Assembly (NCBI GenBank): GCA_024653385.1 | Contig: JANLFZ010000001.1 | Coordinates: 1-32,353, forward strand | Length of the DNA stretch: 32,353 nucleotides | Direction: 5' to 3' | Origin: Thermoguttaceae bacterium | GTDB lineage: Bacteria; Planctomycetota; Planctomycetia; Pirellulales; Thermoguttaceae | Part shown: positions 8,807 through 22,936 of the stretch, one piece after another | How the letters are laid out: every line of letters starts with the position of its first letter | Position numbering within the stretch: the stretch's first letter is position 1 | Notes under the pieces: model-generated | Seen by the model: the letters and a program-made list of their open reading frames with translations, nothing else | Database searches by the model: none | What the model was told of the DNA's origin: nothing | Position numbers and translations under genes: made by a program

Positions 8807-9141
8807 GGCGACTTGGCGGCGGGCTTCAGCTGCTCGAGCAGTGCCTTGGCCTTGCCCGCCCGGGCCGATTCAGGCGATTTCTGGAGGTCGTCCAGACCCT
8901 TTTGAAGGATATCGGCCTTGGCCGGATCGGCCTTGCGCAGTTCCTCGACGAGGTTGGGGAACGACGTGGCTTCGCTTCCCATCGGCTGGCCGTTGGCATA
9001 TTGCTCGAGGATGGTGACTGCCGGGACGAGCGGATCGGTCGGCGTCTTGATCTGGACTTTCTTCTCCTTGACCGTTTCCGCGCATCCGAAAACCGTCACC
9101 GCCAGGGCCAGTCCGGCCACGAGAGAGAACATTCGCGACAT
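8803..9141 (-). CDS. Small lipoprotein of unknown function
   Basis: MSRMFSLVAGLALAVTVFGCAET has a signal peptide and lipobox-like VFGC. It lies 13 nt downstream of the DUF1559 gene. Confidence 0.75.
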   Translation of the reverse strand: MSRMFSLVAGLALAVTVFGCAETVKEKKVQIKTPTDPLVPAVTILEQYANGQPMGSEATSFPNLVEELRKADPAKADILQKGLDDLQKSPESARAGKAKALLEQLKPAAKSP

Positions 9142-9154
9142 GGTTAATCCTTGT

Positions 9155-10195
9155 TCAGAAGTTGCCGAGAGCTTGCCGGTCCTTGCAATTTCCGAGCCGT
9201 TGGAAGGTCAACAGGTCGACGGTGCTGGAGACGAACCGCACCGACCCGTCGCCCAACAGGGCGTTGACGCCGCCGGGGTGCATGCTGCGCGGGGGGATGA
9301 TCCCGCGGCCCCAGTCGTGGGCGCCGCCGGGGCAGCAGTTGCCGCCGGCGCTGGGCCAGGACCAGTTCGGCGGCGCGGCCGTGGTCAGGGTGGATTGCGC
9401 GGCAGCGTACCAGGCCCACATCGTCCCGTTGTTCGACCGCGACCCCGAGGGGCTGGTCATCGCGGCCCTGCCGATGTTATCGAGTTCGGCTTGGGTCGGG
9501 AAGTCCTGGTTCACCACGGCCGTGAAGAGCGAGTCGGACGTGTAGAAGATGTCGTACGGGTACATGGCCGCCCCGCCGGTCAACCCCGACCCGGAGAGCA
9601 ATTCCGAGGCCAACAGCGTGTTCGACAGGCCGTCGATCACGTCGGCCATCCGGCGATCTTCCTGGTAGGCGATCATCCCGTTGAAGCGGTTGCCCGCCCA
9701 CACCGTCTCGACCCGGCTACCGGTGGACCAGCCGTAGTTGCAGCCCGGGCCATCCCAGCCGTTGGGGTGCGTGCCGCGCCGCGGCGCCGCCTGGGCCGAG
9801 GGGCACAGGAACGCCGAGAGCTTGGTGTTCATCAGGTTGTTGTAGAACCAACTCCAGTCCGCCGTGTTCGGCGTCGAGGCGTCGGTCAGATACGTCTGGC
9901 CCTGGTCGTACAGCGGCTTCTGTTCGATGAACGGCAGGAGGTGGTAATTCGCGCTGACCGCCTCCCACGCATTGGCCCCGACCTGCGTGAAGTTCCGCGG
10001 GAACTTCACGTACACGTCGTGGAAGTTGTGCATGCCCAACCCGAGCTGCTTCAGGTTGTTCGTGCACTGCGACCGCCGTGCGGCCTCGCGGGCCGCTTGC
10101 ACGGCGGGCAACAACAACGCGATCAAGATGCCGATGATCGCGATGACCACCAGCAACTCGACCAGCGTCAAACCGGTTCGAAACGTTCGTCGCAT
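9155..10195 (-). CDS. DUF1559 domain-containing protein with type IV pilin-like N-terminal methylation motif
   Basis: [53 protein letters not shown] plus C-terminal [17 protein letters not shown] (H-X9-DG), both hallmarks of the planctomycete family. Confidence 0.95.
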   Translation of the reverse strand: MRRTFRTGLTLVELLVVIAIIGILIALLLPAVQAAREAARRSQCTNNLKQLGLGMHNFHDVYVKFPRNFTQVGANAWEAVSANYHLLPFIEQKPLYDQGQTYLTDASTPNTADWSWFYNNLMNTKLSAFLCPSAQAAPRRGTHPNGWDGPGCNYGWSTGSRVETVWAGNRFNGMIAYQEDRRMADVIDGLSNTLLASELLSGSGLTGGAAMYPYDIFYTSDSLFTAVVNQDFPTQAELDNIGRAAMTSPSGSRSNNGTMWAWYAAAQSTLTTAAPPNWSWPSAGGNCCPGGAHDWGRGIIPPRSMHPGGVNALLGDGSVRFVSSTVDLLTFQRLGNCKDRQALGNF

Positions 10196-10444
10196 GAGAC
10201 GGACTCCTAATGAAACAATGAAACCGAAACCACCAAACTATCTGGCCTCAGGCCAGAAGCCCACGATCTTTCATTATTTTAGATGCGATGACCACCTGAA
10301 AGTGCCTCAAAAAAAACGAACATTTGCCGCAAATCGGACGCTGAGGATGCTTCCCGGACGACCGTCACCCCCGAAGGCGCGGTTCCTTTGCGGGATGCCT
10401 GCCACCCACTGCCTCGCTCGACCCGCACAATGGGGAGAGATTTC

Positions 10445-10480
10445 TTTTCTGGTTTCCGCCGAGAAAATCGGGACCAGATC
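10445..10480. repeat. Diverged relative of the 27.9-kb palindromic element
   Basis: CGCCGAGAAAATCGGGACCAG at about 10.46 kb versus CGCCGCGAAAATCGGGACAG at about 27.90 kb, with local TTTTCT/AGAAAA pairing. Confidence 0.45.
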
Positions 10481-10527
10481 TCGTGCCCATGCTCCCAGAC
10501 CGAGCATCGCTCGCCAGGGGAAAGGCC

Positions 10528-11727
10528 TTACCCCCGCGCGCGGAGCATCGCCGCGACCCCCTGCTCAATGGCCTTCATTTCGCCGAGAAACTCCCCCGTG
10601 ATCTCCTCGCCCGGCAACCAGATGGTCTTCGAGTTGGGGATCGGGTCCGGTGGGACGGCCACATGGTTTTTCAGCGGCTTGTAGCAGAAGGCCATCTCGG
10701 GCGCCAATTCGCTCAAGGGGTAATGCATGGCGGGCCAGCCGCCGTGAGGGAGTTGGTTATCGAGGAAGGTGAAGATGGCGACCCGCTCGGCCACGCGATA
10801 GGCGCGCTCGATGGTCTCGGCGTCGCCCGCTTTGTGCTCGACCAGCACGCGGAGCAACTCGCCCGCGCCCCAACCCACCTTGCACTTCGATGGCCAAAGG
10901 TAGGTATCCAGCGGCATGGTGGCCTCGAAATCCAAGAGGGTCAAGGCCGCATCGAGGTAGGGCTTCACCTCGTCGGCCGGACAGCCCCATGTCCGGCGCA
11001 GGGCGTCGTATAGCGCGGCGAGGTAGGCCATGGCCGTGCCGACGTGCCAGAACTCCTGCTTCGGACTGCACCGGTCGACGATCTTGGCGAGGCGTTCGCC
11101 CGGCGCGACCTGGGTCACGAGGTCGCCCGAGGGCGTAAGCTGCGTGTAGAGCCGGCCCTGGGCCATCGGCTCGCGGTTGGCCTCGACCCAGCGGCGGACC
11201 CATTGGCCGGCCGAGACGGCCTCGGCGCGGAGGCCCAACGCGATCATCAGGTGTCCGAAGAAGGTGGTGTTCAGGACGCCGAGGGTGGGCTCTTCCTGGG
11301 GGTCCTCCGGATCGTCGCCGATCCACGCGAACACACCGCCCGACGAATGCTGGTATTGAAGGATGCGGTCCAGCACGCGCGGGGACCGGATCACCGGATG
11401 GCCGATCCACGCCGCTACCTTGCCGAACGTCAGCGGACGGTAGACACGCTGGAAGTCCTTATACTCCGGCGGCTCGCCCGGCACGTAGAAATCGCCGTTG
11501 GGCTGAAGCGCCTCGCGCTGGGCCCAATCCAACAACCGGGCGATCAGGGCGTGGTCCACCCCCGCGGCGTACATCCCCCAACTCGCCTTGTGGATGTAGC
11601 TCAGCGAGGGCTCGCGGCAAATGGGGCCGTTGGGGTCGACGCGACTTGCCAGAAACCGCCCGCCCTCGTGAAGCGACAATCGCATCGCATCGAGCAGGTG
11701 CCTGGGATCGGAAATCCGCCAGTTCAT
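10528..11727 (-). CDS. Hypothetical protein, probable alpha/alpha-toroid (terpenoid-cyclase/glycosidase-like fold)
   Basis: 399 codons starting MNWRISDPRHLLDAMRLSLHEGGRFLA. Helical repeats with QYQHSSGGVFAW and NQLPHGGWPAMHY. ATG overlaps the upstream stop. Confidence 0.6.
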   Translation of the reverse strand: MNWRISDPRHLLDAMRLSLHEGGRFLASRVDPNGPICREPSLSYIHKASWGMYAAGVDHALIARLLDWAQREALQPNGDFYVPGEPPEYKDFQRVYRPLTFGKVAAWIGHPVIRSPRVLDRILQYQHSSGGVFAWIGDDPEDPQEEPTLGVLNTTFFGHLMIALGLRAEAVSAGQWVRRWVEANREPMAQGRLYTQLTPSGDLVTQVAPGERLAKIVDRCSPKQEFWHVGTAMAYLAALYDALRRTWGCPADEVKPYLDAALTLLDFEATMPLDTYLWPSKCKVGWGAGELLRVLVEHKAGDAETIERAYRVAERVAIFTFLDNQLPHGGWPAMHYPLSELAPEMAFCYKPLKNHVAVPPDPIPNSKTIWLPGEEITGEFLGEMKAIEQGVAAMLRARG

Positions 11728-13205
11728 CGACTCTCTCCTTTCCCCAGATCGGCCAACAGGTTTTTCAGGCACGAGGCCATGATCTGCCGGTACCGCGGGT
11801 CGACCGCGCGGAAGACGAACCCGTTGGGCTCTTTCGGGTCGAGTTCGACGCGCAAGGCCGCCGGTCCCACGTTGGGCACCTCGAACCGGGCCGCCTGTCT
11901 GGTCCCGTCGCCATAGACGATTTCGATCTGGTGCTCGCCTGGGGCGTAGAACTGGAACCACGCGTCGAGCTGCGCGCCGCGCCGCTGGAAGGCCATGCGC
12001 CACCATCGCCCGGTCTCGACGTATTCCCACCGCCCTTGCTTCGGCCCGGTCAGGATGATGTTCTGGATGGCCCGCTCGGGATCGACTCCGACGACCCGGA
12101 CGCAGCAGTCGGGCCGGCCGTCGGGTTCCGGCCGTCCCGTGCCCACGCGGTCGTCGCGCTGTCCTTGCCATGCGGCACGGAGTTCGCCCGGGCGGGCTTG
12201 AGGCGGCGCCACGGCGGGCGCGCTTTCGTCGATCGTCGCCCGCATCGGCACGAAGCGGAACGCGGCGACTTCCTTCTCCTTCAACCCCGCTTGCTCGGCG
12301 GCGCCGGGTTGCAAGGCGACGAAATCGTCCGGGCCGCGCTGGTAGACCTTGCGGCCGGCCGCGTGGAACATGGGGGCGGTGCACCACATGGCCCGGGGCC
12401 CTCGGGGCAGCGGGTGCGGGCCGGTCGCCAGAAAGGCGATCGGGTCGGCCGTCGACTTCGTCAGGCAGTAGACGAAGAAGTTTCGTACCGCCGGCCGGCA
12501 CGCCCCCACCACCGTCGTCTGATCGACCGTGTAAAGCGTCTCGTACCCGTCCTTGCCGAAACACGGACACCAATACAGCGGCAAGCCCGATTCGAACATC
12601 CGCAGGTACGCGGTGGGATCGTAGCCCACGTTGCACTCCTCCTGAGGCTCGTTCGGCCCGCGCCCGATGTTGAAATACACGGCAAGGACTTTCTTCTTGA
12701 GCAATTCCGGCTCGCGGTTGAAAGCGGCCGCCACGTCGCGGCAGCTCCCGGTCGTGTGAAGCACCACCTTCTCGTTCGACGCGCGCAGCACCGACAGAAT
12801 CAGCCGCACCCCGGCCTGGAACTCTTCCGGCTCGTCGTCGCCCCGATCCGTCCGCGTGCGCAGGGGCCGGCTCAGGCCAAAGGCCACGGGACACGTGCGC
12901 CGGGCCAAGTGCATCATCTGCTGAACGGCCGGCCTTCCGGATCGCTCGGCCTGGGTGGCCCCCAGATCGAGAATGATCCCCCGCACATCGAACTCGTCGA
13001 TGGCAAACAGCGTGGCCAGATCGTAGTGGTCATCCGGGTCGGCGTGCGGATGAAACAGATCGGTCGAATGGATGATCGGCACGCGCCGCGTCGGGGCGAT
13101 CGGCTTGGGACCCGCCTGGCCCGAAGGCTCGGCCCCAAGCGACACCCCAAGCGCCGAAACAACCCATGCGACCGAAGCAACAACCAGGCAAGCCACGCGA
13201 CTCAT
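11724..13205 (-). CDS. Secreted nucleoside-hydrolase-like (IUNH fold) protein
   Basis: Signal peptide MSRVACLVVASVAWVVSALGVSLGAEP; STDLFHPHADPDDHYDLATLFAIDEFDVRGIILD resembles the DTDxxxDDxxAL metal site, with insertions. Confidence 0.6.
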   Translation of the reverse strand: MSRVACLVVASVAWVVSALGVSLGAEPSGQAGPKPIAPTRRVPIIHSTDLFHPHADPDDHYDLATLFAIDEFDVRGIILDLGATQAERSGRPAVQQMMHLARRTCPVAFGLSRPLRTRTDRGDDEPEEFQAGVRLILSVLRASNEKVVLHTTGSCRDVAAAFNREPELLKKKVLAVYFNIGRGPNEPQEECNVGYDPTAYLRMFESGLPLYWCPCFGKDGYETLYTVDQTTVVGACRPAVRNFFVYCLTKSTADPIAFLATGPHPLPRGPRAMWCTAPMFHAAGRKVYQRGPDDFVALQPGAAEQAGLKEKEVAAFRFVPMRATIDESAPAVAPPQARPGELRAAWQGQRDDRVGTGRPEPDGRPDCCVRVVGVDPERAIQNIILTGPKQGRWEYVETGRWWRMAFQRRGAQLDAWFQFYAPGEHQIEIVYGDGTRQAARFEVPNVGPAALRVELDPKEPNGFVFRAVDPRYRQIMASCLKNLLADLGKGESR

Positions 13206-13216
13206 GATGGGCAGTC

Positions 13217-16200
13217 CTATCGGGAATTACCGAGAATGACAATCGCGGACGTAACGCGGACAGGCACGGCAGTGGCCTTCTTCGCCGGGGCATTGCCCAG
13301 ACGCACGTGGGCCGTGGTCGCCTGGCCCGCCGCTTCCCAAAGGCGCAGGATCAAAGCGTCGCCCTCGTCGGCCTGCTTGGCCCCGATCAACAGCACGTTC
13401 GGCTCGTCGATCGAGACGAGGCTTGCCGAACTGGCCGCAAGCGGACCGTCGGGATTCGGCCCGGCCGCCACGGCCGAAAGCGGGTTCGACACGGCCCAAC
13501 CGAACCGCGCCGAGGCGACCGTATCGGCCTTGGGCCGGCTGGTGATCGAGAATCGGAATTCGAAGTCTCCCCCTTGCCCGGCAAGGTAGTTCGTGAACCA
13601 GTAGTTGTTCATGACGTAGGCGTACAGGTGGCCGTTGGTCATGGCAAGCGAGGTCTGCCACTTGCCCCGATTGATGTCCTGGAAACAGACCAAGGGCGCG
13701 TCGGGCGTGGCCCAGGCCACGGCCCCCGTTTTGTCGGCCACCTCGACGAAGTGCTGCACGGTGAACCAGTCGAGGCAGGCCCCGGGCAGCATCTCGGTGT
13801 TCGCGTTGACCACGCCCGCCGGGATCTCGTAACGGAACGTGGGCTTTTCCGCGGCAAAGGGAAACGCGAAGTAGACCGCTTCCTTGTCGTAGGTCTGCGT
13901 CTTGGTGAGGCCGTGGATCGCGTCGACTCGCTTCACGTCGTTCCAAACGAACACGGCGCTCTGGATCCTGGGCGTCATCGCCGCCGACGTGGCGACGACC
14001 ATCATCTCGCCCAACTCGCCCAGCTTCATTTTGCGGAGCACGGCTTTCTCGGGGGACGAGACCGAGAGTTTGGCCTCGGGGCCGTGTTCCACGATCTTCG
14101 TGTCCTTGCCGCCCGACACGTAGAGGTACTGGTTGAGGCGATAAGGCGCCTTGGGATCGACCAATTCGCGTCCCGACTCCTTGTCGATCAGGCTCGTGAT
14201 GCCGCCGGTAGCCCGGTCGAACGCCACGCGATAGCACCGGCTTTCGAGGGTCGTCCCGTCGGCCTCTTGCGCCGCGGCCGGACTGCCTGCCTGGCCGAGC
14301 CGCAACACGCGGTACCCGCACGCCGGCACATCGCGCACGAGGACCACCAACTCGCGCGCGCGATCGGTGCGCGAGAGTTCGCACGCGGGGACGCCAGGCT
14401 CCGCAATCGACGTGTCGAGCGGAAGCGTGATCCGCACAAGGTCGGTTCGCGGCCAGCTACAGGGGTTCACGACCACCAGCGACCGGCTTTCGGTGCGCAC
14501 GAGTCTCGCCACGGCCTCGAGCGCTTGGCCCAGCACCTGCGACGCCTCGCGCTGGGCATCGACCGCGAATTGGGCCTTGATCTTCCACTGGGCCTTGGTG
14601 AACTCGCTCTCCGGCTGGCTGATCGAGCAGTGCGCGCCCCAGGTGTGCTCGTCGTAGAGCATCGAGTGGCGCCAGGCGTCTTCGATCTGGCGGCGCGGGT
14701 ATTCGACGGCGGGCCTCACGCGGCGGGCCAGGGCCAGGAGTTTCTCGCCGTTGGCCACCGACTCGTGGGCGCGGCGGCAGAGGGCCGTCTCGCGGGCCGA
14801 CGAGCCCGCGCCGTCTTCCCAATACGTGCCGCCCGAGCCGCGAACCACCGGCAGCTTGTCCCCAAAATGCTTCTCGATGTGCTCGAAGAACTCGGCGTTG
14901 CGGCAGAGGATGACCTTGGGGAACTCGTAGCGGTCGTTCCACGCCTGGACGACCTCGGCCAGCTTCGGGTTCAAGGGACAATTGTCGCCCACCGCGCCGT
15001 GGAGGAAGATCGCGTCGAACGGATAGTCCTTGCGGGCCTCGTGCTGGCGGATCGCGTCGAGCACGGCGGGCCGGGCCCGCTCGATACTCACATCGAGCCC
15101 CCAGGCCGCCGCGTGGGCATAGCCGGGCATCCACATCATGAGCACGCGGCTGCCGTCGGGGCCCTCCCACCACGCCGGACATTTCGAGTAGAACCGCGTA
15201 AACGTGAAGGCCCGGGTGTTGTTGATGCCGCTGGAGAAATACCGGATGCCCGACCCGGCCAAGAGCATCGGCAGCGAGGCCTCTTGGGTGGGCACGTCGC
15301 TGATCATCGCGCTTTCGTAGGGGATGCCCGTGCGCCGGCTCAGGCGGTGCGCAAAGCTCATCAGGCGGCAGGCCTCTTCGTGCGAGCACAGCCCGGTGAG
15401 GATGTTGCAGTACAGGGCCTGCACGCCGATCCGCCCCGCCTTGGCCATCTCGACAAACGGCTTGAGCCGGTCGTCCTTGCGCGATTGGAAGTAGTTCTCG
15501 GCCTGCCAAGCCACCTCGAGGTTCCAGCGAAAGCCGGGGTACTTCCGGCAAAGCTCCACGGCCAGGTCGGTGTTCTGATCGTGCCGTTCGGCACACTTGG
15601 GCTGGAGATCGGTGTAGCCGATGTCCGTGTGCGAGCTGGGGGCCACGAAGATCCGCCACTTGCGCTGCGGCTCGACGCGGGCCGTGGCCGTCTTCGAGCG
15701 GCCGTCGATGGTGGCCGTGGCCTTCACGTCGATCGGCCCGTCGAGGTCGGGCACGCCAACCTCCTGGACGATCGTCCCGAACTGGGGAAGCTGCTTGACC
15801 GGCACCTCGACCGTCTCGCCGCCGGCCTCGACCCGGATCGTCATGTCGCCCACGGGCACGTTTGCTTGGACGGCCACATCGACCGCCCGGCGGACCTTTC
15901 CCCCTGCCCGAAGGTAGAACGGCGTGCCCGAAACCGAAAGGCTCTGGATCCGTGGCTCGGGCATGGCCGCGTCGGGGTCGTTCGAAAGCGTGACCGCGTC
16001 GTAGAGCACCCACGAGCCCTCGAGGCACTCGAGGCGGACCTCGTTCTGGCCCTTGGCGAACATGGTGGGTGGCAGGGAAATCTCGATCGTGTGCGGCTTG
16101 CCGGCCTTGGGATTCGTCAGCGCCTCGTCGCTGGCCCCGGCGGGCAGGCGGAACCGCCCCTGGCGCCCGGCGACCGTCACCGCGTAGGTCGGCGGCATGC

Positions 16201-16531
16201 CGTAATGGGTGTTCACCAGCTCGATGCGCAGCCGAAACAAGCCGCGAGGCTGGTCGGCCAGCGCAAACCGCACCACGAACGGGTGCACGCGGTGGCCGGC
16301 CCATGCGTCGACCGGACCGGGGTGGATGAACGGCCAATCGCGGGCCGGGTCGCTCTTGCCCGGCTCGAACACCACCGGTTGGGCGAACTGCTTGGGGAAC
16401 GCCGCATGGTTGCCGGCGATGGCCAACTCGCGGTAGTCGCGGTCCGGCTTGCCGATCTGCCAGACCACCCGCTCGGCGCCGCTAGCAACCGAGGCCGCAA
16501 GGCCCAAGACGACCAGGATCGCGCGGGACAT
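13217..16531 (-). CDS. Secreted glycoside hydrolase family 38-like protein (alpha-mannosidase superfamily) with N-terminal lyase/CBM-like domain
   Basis: Signal peptide MSRAILVVLGLAASVASGAE; WQIGKPDRDYREL domain like the C-terminal domain of PL4 lyases; PSSHTDIGYTDLQPKCAERHDQN and SDVPTQEASLPMLLAGSGIRYF catalytic regions; long beta-rich C-terminus. Confidence 0.75.
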   Translation of the reverse strand: MSRAILVVLGLAASVASGAERVVWQIGKPDRDYRELAIAGNHAAFPKQFAQPVVFEPGKSDPARDWPFIHPGPVDAWAGHRVHPFVVRFALADQPRGLFRLRIELVNTHYGMPPTYAVTVAGRQGRFRLPAGASDEALTNPKAGKPHTIEISLPPTMFAKGQNEVRLECLEGSWVLYDAVTLSNDPDAAMPEPRIQSLSVSGTPFYLRAGGKVRRAVDVAVQANVPVGDMTIRVEAGGETVEVPVKQLPQFGTIVQEVGVPDLDGPIDVKATATIDGRSKTATARVEPQRKWRIFVAPSSHTDIGYTDLQPKCAERHDQNTDLAVELCRKYPGFRWNLEVAWQAENYFQSRKDDRLKPFVEMAKAGRIGVQALYCNILTGLCSHEEACRLMSFAHRLSRRTGIPYESAMISDVPTQEASLPMLLAGSGIRYFSSGINNTRAFTFTRFYSKCPAWWEGPDGSRVLMMWMPGYAHAAAWGLDVSIERARPAVLDAIRQHEARKDYPFDAIFLHGAVGDNCPLNPKLAEVVQAWNDRYEFPKVILCRNAEFFEHIEKHFGDKLPVVRGSGGTYWEDGAGSSARETALCRRAHESVANGEKLLALARRVRPAVEYPRRQIEDAWRHSMLYDEHTWGAHCSISQPESEFTKAQWKIKAQFAVDAQREASQVLGQALEAVARLVRTESRSLVVVNPCSWPRTDLVRITLPLDTSIAEPGVPACELSRTDRARELVVLVRDVPACGYRVLRLGQAGSPAAAQEADGTTLESRCYRVAFDRATGGITSLIDKESGRELVDPKAPYRLNQYLYVSGGKDTKIVEHGPEAKLSVSSPEKAVLRKMKLGELGEMMVVATSAAMTPRIQSAVFVWNDVKRVDAIHGLTKTQTYDKEAVYFAFPFAAEKPTFRYEIPAGVVNANTEMLPGACLDWFTVQHFVEVADKTGAVAWATPDAPLVCFQDINRGKWQTSLAMTNGHLYAYVMNNYWFTNYLAGQGGDFEFRFSITSRPKADTVASARFGWAVSNPLSAVAAGPNPDGPLAASSASLVSIDEPNVLLIGAKQADEGDALILRLWEAAGQATTAHVRLGNAPAKKATAVPVRVTSAIVILGNSR

Positions 16532-16652
16532 GACGGGGCTCCTTGGCGAGGCGGGAAGATGCCCGAAGCCGGCCGACCTGCATCGGCCGGTCGGGGTTGA
16601 ACATAGCCTGGCGCCAACGCGTCCGCAAGAGGCCGCGGCCCGCATGCCGCGG

Positions 16653-19310
<2,658 letters not shown>

Positions 19311-19412
19311 CGCGGACTCCTCAGGTTCGTTCCTGCGCGGGCGCGTGCCACCTCTTGCCCGCGGCCGCAAGTCGGCTCGCCGGCTTCCTCAAGGTCACGG
19401 GTCGGCAAGAGG

Positions 19413-19439
19413 CCGGGCCGTGGCGCCCCGAAGGCCCGG
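19413..19439 (-). terminator. GC-rich hairpin immediately 3' of dnaK (possible terminator or attenuator ahead of clpB)
   Basis: CCGGGCC (19413-19419) / GGCCCGG (19433-19439). A second inverted pair lies further downstream, CCTCTTGCC (19351-19359) / GGCAAGAGG (19404-19412). No clear U-tract. Confidence 0.35.
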
Positions 19440-19445
19440 CGGCGG

Positions 19446-21365
<1,920 letters not shown>

Positions 21366-21679
21366 GAATTTCTCCTTTCTCGGTATTCACAGGCCCCCCG
21401 ATATAGCGTCGGCACGACGAGCCCGTGAAACACGACATATCGTTCAAGTTTGTTTTCCACCAAAGCAAAGCCCGTGCCGCTCACTCAGCGCAAATTGCCA
21501 CTTATAATTTAAGGTAGATTGCCAGAAGAGGTTAGGACGACGTGTACCCCAATAATGAAGTCGCGCCGACGGAAGAAGCCCCAGGGAACTGCCAATTTGG
21601 CACATTCTTCTTGCCGTTGAAACCCTTGTTGGGATGCGCGGCCACTGCCTCGTGCGTCGGCTACCCTCGACTCGGGATG

Positions 21680-21708
21680 TTGACACCCACTTCCACACCT
21701 AGTACACA
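21680..21708 (+). promoter_or_regulatory. Possible sigma-70-type promoter for pheA
   Basis: Perfect TTGACA (21680-21685), 17-nt spacer, weak -10 TACACA (21703-21708), about 77 nt upstream of the pheA ATG. Confidence 0.3.
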
Positions 21709-21784
21709 AGGAGTTTGGTAGTCCGGGCATCTGCGGCGAACTACCGCGCGACGTTTCGTCTCCCGACTGCCAAGAATTGACGCA

Positions 21785-22933
21785 ATGGCCAAGGCAAAAA
21801 GGAACCCATCACCTGCGGATCGAGGCGTTGCGACCCGGGCGCCGAGTGTCGCCTCCCTCCAGGCGAAGATGGAACGCCTCGATCGGGCCTTGATTCGTCT
21901 GATGGAAGAGCGGGCGGTACTGGCCCAGAAGATCGGTCAGATGAACCAAGCGTCGGGGCAGCCGCCATTCCTTTTCGGCGACGAGGAAGAAGCCGTGTTG
22001 CGGGCGGCCGGCGCGGCGAAGGGGCCGCTTTCGGCCGCGGCCATCCAAACCGTATTTCGTGAACTGGTCAGCAGTTGCCGGTCGCTGGTGCACGAACCCA
22101 GCGTCGCGTTCCTCGGTCCCCTTTACAGCTACAGCCACTTGGCGGCGATCCACCGGTTCGGCCGGAGTGTGCGATCCGTGCCGGTCGGCTCGATCTCCGC
22201 CGTGTTCGAAGAGGTCAACCGAGGGCAATCGGACTTCGGCATCGTCCCCTTGGAGAACTCGACCGACGGGCGCGTGGCCGACACGCTCGACATGTTCGCC
22301 CGTGTTCCCGTGCGGATCTGCGGCGAGGTGGAACTAGAAATCCATCACGCGCTGTTGGGCAGGTGCCAGCGGGCCGACGTCAAGGAGGTCTACAGCCGGC
22401 CGCAAGCCTTGTCGCAATGCCGGAACTGGCTGGCCAAACACCTGCCTGCCGCGCGGACGATCGAGGTCACCAGCACCTCGACCGCGGCGCAGTTGGCCGC
22501 CGAGAAGCCCGGGGCGGCCGCCGTCGCAAGTCTCGAGGCGGGAGTGCATTACGGTTTGAACGTGCTGGCCGAACAGATCGAGGACAACCCCGGCAACGCA
22601 ACCCGATTCGCCGTCATCGGCGATCAACCCGCCCGGCGCACCGGCCGAGACAAGACCGCTTTGATGTTCCAGGTCGAGCACCGGCCGGGCGGACTGGCCG
22701 ACGCGATCAACGTCTTCAAGCGCCATCGACTTAACATGACGTGGATCGAGTCGTTCCCCATCCCCGGTTCGAAGCGTGCATACCTGTTCTTCGTCGAGCT
22801 GGAGGGACACCAGACCGAACCCCGGCTGCGCCGGGCGATCGGCCTCTTGGGACAGAAGACGCTGCGCCTGGAGGTTCTCGGTTCGTTCCCCTGCAACACC
22901 GGCGACGAGGCCCCCAGCGCGGGCCGGGAGTAG
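21785..22933 (+). CDS. pheA: Bifunctional chorismate mutase / prephenate dehydratase (P-protein)
   Basis: N-terminal AroQ-type mutase (LDRALIRLMEERAVLAQKIGQMNQ); PDT domain VAFLGPLYSYSHLAAIHRFG and FGIVPLENSTDGRVADTLDMF; ACT domain ending HRPGGLADAINVFKRHRLNMTWIESFPIPGSKRAYLFFVELEGH. Confidence 0.95.
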   Translation: MAKAKRNPSPADRGVATRAPSVASLQAKMERLDRALIRLMEERAVLAQKIGQMNQASGQPPFLFGDEEEAVLRAAGAAKGPLSAAAIQTVFRELVSSCRSLVHEPSVAFLGPLYSYSHLAAIHRFGRSVRSVPVGSISAVFEEVNRGQSDFGIVPLENSTDGRVADTLDMFARVPVRICGEVELEIHHALLGRCQRADVKEVYSRPQALSQCRNWLAKHLPAARTIEVTSTSTAAQLAAEKPGAAAVASLEAGVHYGLNVLAEQIEDNPGNATRFAVIGDQPARRTGRDKTALMFQVEHRPGGLADAINVFKRHRLNMTWIESFPIPGSKRAYLFFVELEGHQTEPRLRRAIGLLGQKTLRLEVLGSFPCNTGDEAPSAGRE

Positions 22934-22936
22934 CAT

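Noticed and set aside
10241-10257. TCTGGCC-TCA-GGCCAGA hairpin upstream of the DUF1559 gene
   Set aside because: Short 7-bp stem, no U-tract, in the 5' leader of the gene; could be chance in GC-rich sequence.
11646-13589. 647-aa plus-strand ORF
   Set aside because: Antisense to the nucleoside-hydrolase-like gene and neighbours; same GC artefact.
13307-16600. 1097-aa plus-strand ORF
   Set aside because: Antisense to the GH38-like gene. Composition rich in Arg, Gly, Leu and His, no signal peptide or domain pattern.
21595-21615. Sigma-54-like -24/-12 element (TTGGCACATTCTTCTTGCC)
   Set aside because: There are 12 nt between GG and GC instead of the required 10, so spacing is incompatible with sigma-54 binding.
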